64,000 bases of DNA from Spodoptera frugiperda. Taxonomy: Eukaryota > Arthropoda > Insecta > Lepidoptera > Noctuidae. The notes below the pieces were generated by a model. That model was not told where the DNA came from. It worked only from the letters and a program-made list of their open reading frames with translations, and ran no database searches. How positions within the stretch are numbered: position 1 is the first letter of the stretch; each line of letters starts with the position of its first letter. Positions 57,282 through 64,000 of this stretch are shown here, piece after piece. Both the position numbers and the translations under genes were made by a program. The stretch lies in contig NC_064220.1 in assembly GCF_023101765.2 (NCBI RefSeq), forward strand, positions 4,030,001 to 4,094,000, read 5' to 3'.

Positions 57282-60167
57282 CTAAGCGACAGCGGCCACG
57301 GGCTGGGGTAGCGGCGCGGGCGCAAGGGAACGCACGTCACTAGTTGGCTCCAAAGGAACGGGCTCGTCCTTGGGCTCTGTCACCAAGATGTGGTCGGGCT
57401 GTGGCTTCTTGGGGCCGTTCTTGCCCTGTTGGTCCCAAGGCAACATGATCTTGACCTGTAAAGAAAACATTTTATTAAATCTATGAATACAGTCAAACAT
57501 CTATTACAGGTGTCCATGTTTACTTTTCACATGAGCTTTTTGTTTGAATACAAAACTTGGTTATGTTACTGGTTACATAAATAGTTGTATAGTTATAAAA
57601 TGTCCAGCTTGCACCGTACCAGAGCCTGTACAGACAAGCCCTCCAATAAACAAGCTGAGACAATCTGCCACAAGAATTAGACCTCAACCTATTGAGTAGC
57701 TTGAAATCCCTGATAATGTGGCGTAAAAATTATTAATGCTATAATATTTAAAAATTGTTCATGAATTTGTTCTATTTCATTAGTAAAATCTCTATAAAAT
57801 GCTTTTTATTTACCTTGATTCCGAGTACTCCTTGCCTAAGCAACACATGTCGTGTGGCTGTGTTCACGTAGTCATTGCATGGGTCACCAGAGTGGATCAT
57901 GAGGCCGTCCACGAACTTCATTGACTTGGCACGCTGACCACGAAGCTTGCCAGAGACAACAACCTCGCAACCACGGGCACCAGACTCCATGATGAAACGG
58001 AGGACACCGTAGCATGCACGACGCACGGCAAGACCTGGTGAATGTCGGAAATTGCATTAGCACTAGGTTCATAATAATGTAGGTTAGTTATGAAATTAAG
58101 TTAAATCTAAGTATAAAAGTAATAGCACAATAGCATATTTAAGGACAATGTGTCTTCAAACTGCTCTAAGTAAATAAATAACTGTAAAATAGCTGCGGTA
58201 GTTAAACAGATGTTAATGCAACATCAACCAAACAGTTTTAATACAGGTTATTGTTTGGATTTGGGACCATTCACTGATACATTCAAGACTTGGCACTATG
58301 CTGGAGAATGGATGCTGTAAATAATAATCCCACCCAAAACATAAATGTGAAAGGCTGCCAAGTTCGATAATATTGGAATGCTTCGCCTATAAAAGAAGTG
58401 AGATCTAAATAAGTACCAAGTTCCATACACAGATCTCAGTTAAAAATGATATAACAAGTTGGCAAGTTTTCACACACTTTGTTATAAACCTACTAAACGC
58501 AATGAGTCAAGTATATAATTTTCTATTAAAACTTGCCAAGTTATATCATTTTTAACTGAGGTTGATGAGTGAGTGAGTGAGTGAGTCAGTCAGTCAGTGA
58601 GTGTATAGTAAAAATAGCGATTTTCTGACGTCAATATCTCAAGACCTACAATAGGTACATTAATGAAATTTTGTATTTTAGATAAGTAAGTAGATCTCGA
58701 CAGATACTAGAAATTTCATACGCGTAGATAAAATAGATTTTGAGTTATAGGTGGGTCGAACTTGGCCCGAAATGATTCGTGTAATATAACCCACGGCCGG
58801 TGTGTCGGTTTTTTTGCTCGAACTTGGCGGACACACTGCCGTGTGTCTAGATTAGTAGTGTTCCCTTGGCTATGGCAGAAAAGCACAACCTATAAAGCAT
58901 TCTGTGATGTTACAAGGGTTATAATATATCCCCAATGAAAAACATCTCGACCAGGTGGAGTAGAGATGTCAGGTTTGGGGCATGCGGTTAGAATTGATGA
59001 GGCTGTATTATGATGAGATATTAGTGATTTTAGTGAAATTGCATAAGTAGATAAATTGATTACACCTTTGTCCCATAAAATGCGAGACAAATTTAAATTA
59101 ATATCAATGTCTCAGGCTGATACTAATCGACATGCATGAAAAATGGATACATGGTCAAAAATTACCACTGCCATTGGGATATTCATAACTTTTACTAATT
59201 GTACTAGCAGCATTTACAAATTGTGACATTCAGATGAAAATAAATACACTAAGTACTTTCAAAATAAATATTGTTTACATTGTATGCTAGTTTTTGGCAT
59301 ATAAACCACATGGAGACTTCAGTGATCCATTTTGTTTTAGGGCCAAAACAATGAACAATGTGGAGTCAATAAATCACCATGCAACAATATGTTATTTGTC
59401 AGGGATGGATACATTGCTATTTGGTGCTTAGAAGTAGGTTTTTAAGTTAACAGTAATGCCTAGGAAGCTAGTCATGCTCTTGGAAAGGTGAAATAAGCCA
59501 AAATATGATAGAAAACAAGAAAAACTAACCTCCAATGAGTTTGTATCTGAGAGACTCGGCCTGGGCGATGGCGCACAGACCACGAGTCGCCACCTTCTCG
59601 GCGTAGAGCTCCACAGACTGCTCGGGGATGTTGAACCTCTTCTGAACGACGGAAGTCAGCTCACGGATTCTGCGGCCCTTCTCTCCGAGCACACTCTGTG
59701 TCCTCGTAGCCATAATGATGATCTCCGAGCGAGTCGGGGTGACACGCACCTCCACACCGGAGTAGCCATCCTCAGCAAGCTCCCTGGTCAAGAACTCGTT
59801 GAGTTCCGCCTTGAAAACTCCGTCTCCGACGAACTGCAAATTCACCGAGAGGTTATGTTTTGGTCATCGCATTTTTTGATGAAATCACCTAATTCACACT
59901 GGTGATGTAACTACCACATTAATATTAAACACTGATGATGTATAATATTACAAAGAAACAAGACACAAGAGAAACATAACAATCCTAGTGCAGATGACAA
60001 GTATTCGAATATCCACTAACATCACAAGTTTCACAATAATCAACGACTCAAATTTTAGTTTAACAGATTGGATAACTATCTTTAAACGATTTAAAATATG
60101 TATTTTTATACAATAAACACTGGTTTCAACATACTTTTCGCTTTTTGGAAATGTTGTTCACCGCCAT
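57282..60167 (-). CDS. RpS3: RpS3: 40S ribosomal protein uS3
   Basis: Four coding exons on the minus strand, 60167-60135, 59833-59530, 58034-57814 and 57455-57282, with matching phases, give 243 aa, the same length as human RPS3. The protein starts MAVNNISKKRK-FVGDGVFKAELNEF. It has the KH domain (TRTQSVLGEKGRRIRELT near residues 62-79) and the C-terminal uS3 domain (RACYGVLRFIMESGARGCEV, then GDPCNDYVNTATRHVLLRQG). The tail is alanine and proline-rich, ending PVAAVA. uS3 sits at the mRNA entry channel of the small subunit; the animal protein also has reported DNA-repair nuclease activity. A polyadenylation signal (57262-57267, inverted) lies only 15 bases past the stop, typical of ribosomal protein genes. 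Confidence 0.97.
58035..59529 (-). other. RpS3 intron 2 (1.5 kb) with hairpin and microsatellite
   Basis: This is the largest RpS3 intron. It contains a probable inserted element at about 58320-58850, with the hairpin at 58436-58560 and a gtga/cagt tandem repeat at 58568-58602. The rest is AT-rich. I looked for box C/D snoRNA motifs on the minus strand, since RPS3 introns host snoRNAs in some animals, and found none convincing. Confidence 0.5.
58436..58560. repeat. Inverted repeat in RpS3 intron 2
   Basis: The left arm 58436-58471 (ctcagttaaaaatgatataa, then caagttggcaagtttt) and the right arm ending at about 58560 (aaaacttgccaagttatatc, then atttttaactgag) are reverse complements. The only difference is a three-base gap in one arm. 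A short loop of about 55 bases separates them. It looks like a foldback element with the adjacent tandem repeat. Confidence 0.7.
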
Positions 60168-60180
60168 GATTGCAACGGGA

Positions 60181-60193
60181 GCGAAAGAAAAGG
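60181..60193 (-). promoter_or_regulatory. 5' TOP-like pyrimidine tract of RpS3
   Basis: On the minus strand the tract CCTTTTCTTTCGC lies 14 to 26 bases upstream of the RpS3 start codon. Ribosomal protein mRNAs of animals start with such a terminal oligopyrimidine tract, which ties their translation to nutrient (TOR) signalling. The exact start site is inferred. Confidence 0.6.
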
Positions 60194-63100
60194 CCGGAAA
60201 CTGATTTTACAAACGTCAATGTCAGCTTCGAACTGCGTTCGGAAACTCAAAACCGAGAAGTTTTAACTTGAAAGGAGAAATTGGTAATATTTTTTTTTTA
60301 ATAAAAAATGTGGCAACTTTATTTTTAAATGTAAGTATTAATTTATTTAAAAAAAAACTATATATATAGAAAATATATTTTTCAAATATAAATTGTCTCA
60401 GAATAATCACTTCTTCGGTGAAGTAATTATCTATAGAATAGCTACAAAGCTAGTATCAGCTACTACAAAATTGTTATTTATTTTATCATCACAAGAGCTT
60501 TAGTTGTAGTTTCAAATATTTTGATATTTTATCTGAAAACTTAATTAAAGTTTTATTCAGTTTTCGTTTAACTTTGCTCGGCATGAGTATTGACATCTAG
60601 GCTTTTTAGCCATTTGGGAATCATAATTATTTTGAATAAATTGATGGCAAGATTCTTGAATAGGTTGCAAGAATTTACTTTTTGATTAAATGAGCACGTT
60701 CAAAGTTGATTTACTATAAATAATTAATTGTCAAACATAGAGGATGACAACGACTCATCGACGACGATATAAATAGAGTACACCCAGAATATAGCTTTTT
60801 TAAACTAACAGAGCCCTAAAAGGATTGTATGTACTGTATTACTAGTATGTAATACGAATTCATTCAAATCGCGGGCGCTGGGCCGTAATCTTAAAACCCA
60901 AAACTACCTCCCATTAAAGCTGAGGCAGATACATTTAAAGATCAACTTATATAACATTACAAATGTACATTGTGCAAAAACAAAGAATAAATAGCTATAG
61001 AGAATACTACTTGAGTTTGGAAATGGGTTATAGTAAGAGAAAACACATAAATTGAAATATGAAACAAAGTGAATTTAATGAAGTGAAAACATGCTACTTC
61101 ATTGCTAGTAGAGGTTGCATTCACAGACCACAGACGTATAATAAGCCCATTATTAATTTTACAAAGATTAATTTAGTAAGGAAGTTAATATTCTTTAATA
61201 TTGTAGGGCGAAATCTAGCTCTTAGTAGCTTCGTAATCACCTTGTGTACGCAGCCTTATGGGTTTTGGAAATTAGTCGATAAAATAACAAACCATTTATT
61301 TATTCAATGCAATTTATTCATTACTCAAGATCATTTCATTACATACAAACGCACCATATACTTAGCATAACAATAATTTATTTCAGGGCTTTATTGCCCT
61401 AATGTGTAAAGTATTGAAAGAACACATGTCATGCAAACCAATAATCCTGCACAACAAATTTATAAGTACTTAAATATTATAAACAACAGTTAAACATTTA
61501 ATCACTTAAGTCAGTGGATATTTGAAAAAAGCATGTGCACTTTATTTAATTAATTATACAATTATTTATTGATTGTGAAACGTTAAGAAGTAATTATAAT
61601 AACAATTTTAAACATGTATAACGAATCTATAACCTATGTTACATTTACTATCTGTGGCCAGTCGCCCAGGGCGGGAAATTGAAATAAAATAAAAATCTTA
61701 AAGGTTTCTTTTAAAAATTGTAAATTGATTGATTAAAAACAAACAAATAAATATGTATTCATTACGTTAATAACAATATTGTAAATAATTGGGTTTAATA
61801 CATTTCTACAACAAATGGCACCATTTAATCTGATGCGCTAAACAAAATTTCCTAAAACTTATTTTTACCAATAATTTCAAATGCTACTGGACTATTAAGG
61901 AGAAAGTTGAAGCAAGCTAAAGCTGGAAACGTGGTCAGTAGCACTTGATTTACTTACAAAACAATAGTTCATCTATTTTTCGACATACATAATAAAAATG
62001 CTGATCGCTGTCACCAAACTAAGCCTACTGCGAAACTACAATTACTACAAGTAAGTACTAAAAGACTATTCATTATTCTATCGTTTCAACAACTTTTTAA
62101 TTTTATGGTAGGTATATTGAGTTTATGACTCTAGGCGATTCATTTTAAAGAGCGAAGGCAGTGGGTAGGTAGGTCTCGCGTGCGGTAGGTATTCGTGTTA
62201 TATTTTTTGAAATACAAGCCATGTTTATTTTTAATTTTTGAAGCTTACGAATTTCTAAAATAATTCTATCTGGCTGGCGGGAAGGACTATATTATTTCAG
62301 TTTTTAAACTCGCGTAAAGCGTGATTAGTAAGTGAACACCTGTTTAGGTATTTTGAAAACTTGCAGATGCTATAAAAATTATGGGTTTTATTGGAATCTT
62401 AACATTTTAGCGTCTTTTACAATTACCATGCTTAATGAAGTAGCTTACATTAAATGGACAGTGATAATTATCATACAAGGTGTACTTAGCTTACCAAATT
62501 AAAATATTATTTTATTCTAAGTATTTTAACATTCACTACCTATGACTATTTAATCTTATTAATAATGGACAGAATTGCGTGTAGCGTGTCTTTGATAAAA
62601 CCAAACATTTTATAGTGTGACGTGTTTACACAGTGAAGGACAAAGGTGATAGTCGAGGATATCAGGATAGTAACATTTAGAGCTTTTACGTTGGTCACAC
62701 TGGATTTTTGGTAGATTTTATACCTGTACAAGTAGTTCGAAAAGTGTTTTCACTATCATTCACTTACGATTTTTAACCGTAGGCTTACAATAGTTAGAGT
62801 ATAATATTATATAGTAGACCATAACAATGCTTCACCACAATCATCACTTGCACACAGTTTGTTTTTAATACTTTTAGTTAGGTACTCTTAAATGACAGTT
62901 CGGACGACGATAACTGATCAATTGTCAATGAATATTATGTAATTACCAAATGTTTTGTGGTTTAAGTTTTACTAGTGAGTAGTAAAGCAATTGTATGGTC
63001 GATTGTACATTAACAGAATCGATCGACCGTAGGTGTGGGAAAGACGAAAGCTCTCAAACTAAATCGATAGTCTAAATTGCATCTATAACAAATAATAGTC

Positions 63101-64000
63101 TACAATAAGCATAGATAGCTAGGGGACTATAATATAATAAATAGAAGGTACAATCTACGTGTAACTGGGTACACTACAACTACAGAGGGACGTGAGTTCA
63201 AGGGTTCAAGAGTCATTTGTACAATTATCTAATAACTACGTGAATAATTCGACTATAGATTTTATAGAAAAACATTTTATCTAAGACTAGAAGAACGCTC
63301 TTTACCATGAAGTTCTGAGTTAATAAGTATTATTAATTATAAGTAGTTACCGATCTATGGGTAAACCTTGCTGGTAAGGAGGGAGTATGGTTTACATTGA
63401 AGCAAGTTATGAATGAACTATTAGTACTTAATTTCGTATAGTATAATCACTGATCTGTCTCTCATTTCGTTAATCTTAGTTTTGGCACAGAGATAGGAAA
63501 AGACGAGAAGAATATAAACTTTCGTATGTCTAGGTGCATTTAAGCCTAAATCACAGAACGGAAGGAGCGGTGCTGGCGTAGTGATGCAAAAATATAGTTT
63601 ATAATTGATTGTATATTAGATACAATATTACACGACGTATGCGTAAAAAACTATGTCTTTTGTAACGTGTTTGTGACGTCACTCAGCCGTAACACAACTT
63701 TATTTAGCATTACATTACATTTACATAGTCTAAACTCGTCCTAAATTTATATTGACATAGTTTAATTAGCGAAAATGACTACAGTATTGGCACTTTCGCA
63801 CTGTTGTCAGATCTCCTCGAGTACAATAATGCTTTATTGATAACTTCCATTATTTACACCTGCACACTGAGTGGCACACGATATGATAAATAACGTTTAC
63901 AGTACAAAACTAAAGTAAAATACTTCAAACTACAAAAAACATAGCAATAAAACGGTATAAGGAAAAATAAAAGAAACAAAATAATTCGCTATAACCATTT
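60194..64000. other. Gene-poor AT-rich region right of RpS3
   Basis: No coding exon, RNA gene or full mobile element recognised on either strand in these 3.8 kb. Open frames are short and lack recognisable motifs. It may be intergenic, or the 3' untranslated region or intron of a gene beyond the window. Confidence 0.5.

Noticed and set aside
58568..58602. Short direct repeats considered as a CRISPR array
   Set aside because: They are simple gtga/cagt microsatellites without spacers, in a eukaryotic intron.
58035..59529. snoRNA in RpS3 intron 2
   Set aside because: No paired box C and box D motifs with closing stem were found on the minus strand by eye.

Overview
The window is nuclear DNA from an insect, most likely a moth (Lepidoptera, possibly Noctuidae). 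The evidence is compact multi-exon genes whose predicted proteins resemble insect orthologues, AT-rich introns, and several interspersed repeat families of the kind common in moth genomes. There is no bacterial, organellar or viral backbone. I found no tRNA, rRNA or CRISPR array.

Seven protein genes can be rebuilt exon by exon, with open frames and matching splice phases throughout. In order they are: GLYR1/Ndf (PWWP nucleosome-binding protein, 5' end only, minus strand); ATRIP/mus304 (ATR checkpoint partner, plus, 12 coding exons, 801 aa); a YIPF1/2-type Golgi membrane protein (minus, 4 exons, 293 aa); PCF11 (mRNA 3'-end cleavage and transcription termination, plus, 13 coding exons, about 1717 aa); NARS2 (mitochondrial asparaginyl-tRNA synthetase, minus, 3 exons, 465 aa); TMEM33/Kr-h2 (ER/nuclear-envelope membrane protein, plus, about 257 aa); and RpS3 (40S ribosomal protein, minus, 4 exons, 243 aa). 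The strands alternate strictly, so the block is a chain of head-to-head and tail-to-tail pairs of housekeeping genes. The products do not form one pathway.

Region by region: 1-5066 is repeat-rich intron of GLYR1. 5067-11406 holds the GLYR1/ATRIP divergent pair. 12207-15179 is the YIPF gene, whose second intron carries a broken Penelope-like element (PLE). 16600-39545 is PCF11, with a 10-kb intron containing a three-unit tandem array. 39765-41589 is NARS2. 41650-54100 is TMEM33 with very long introns. 54900-56700 is a cluster of repeats. 57260-60193 is RpS3. 60200-64000 has no gene I can support.

The most unusual features are: (1) a tandem array in the PCF11 intron in which a promoter-like block (GC box, inverted CCAAT box, TCAGTC initiator) and a short first exon are duplicated, with a donor in phase with PCF11 exon 5, which could make a PCF11 lacking its CTD-interaction domain; (2) a PLE fragment with a hammerhead-ribozyme-like motif, inserted so that its 12-bp target duplication copied the YIPF splice donor; (3) a 134-bp insertion in a PCF11 intron, built from a perfect 45-bp-arm hairpin of the same PLE terminus and flanked by a 13-bp duplication; and (4) a minor-spliceosome (U12-type) intron in TMEM33 with perfect consensus sites.
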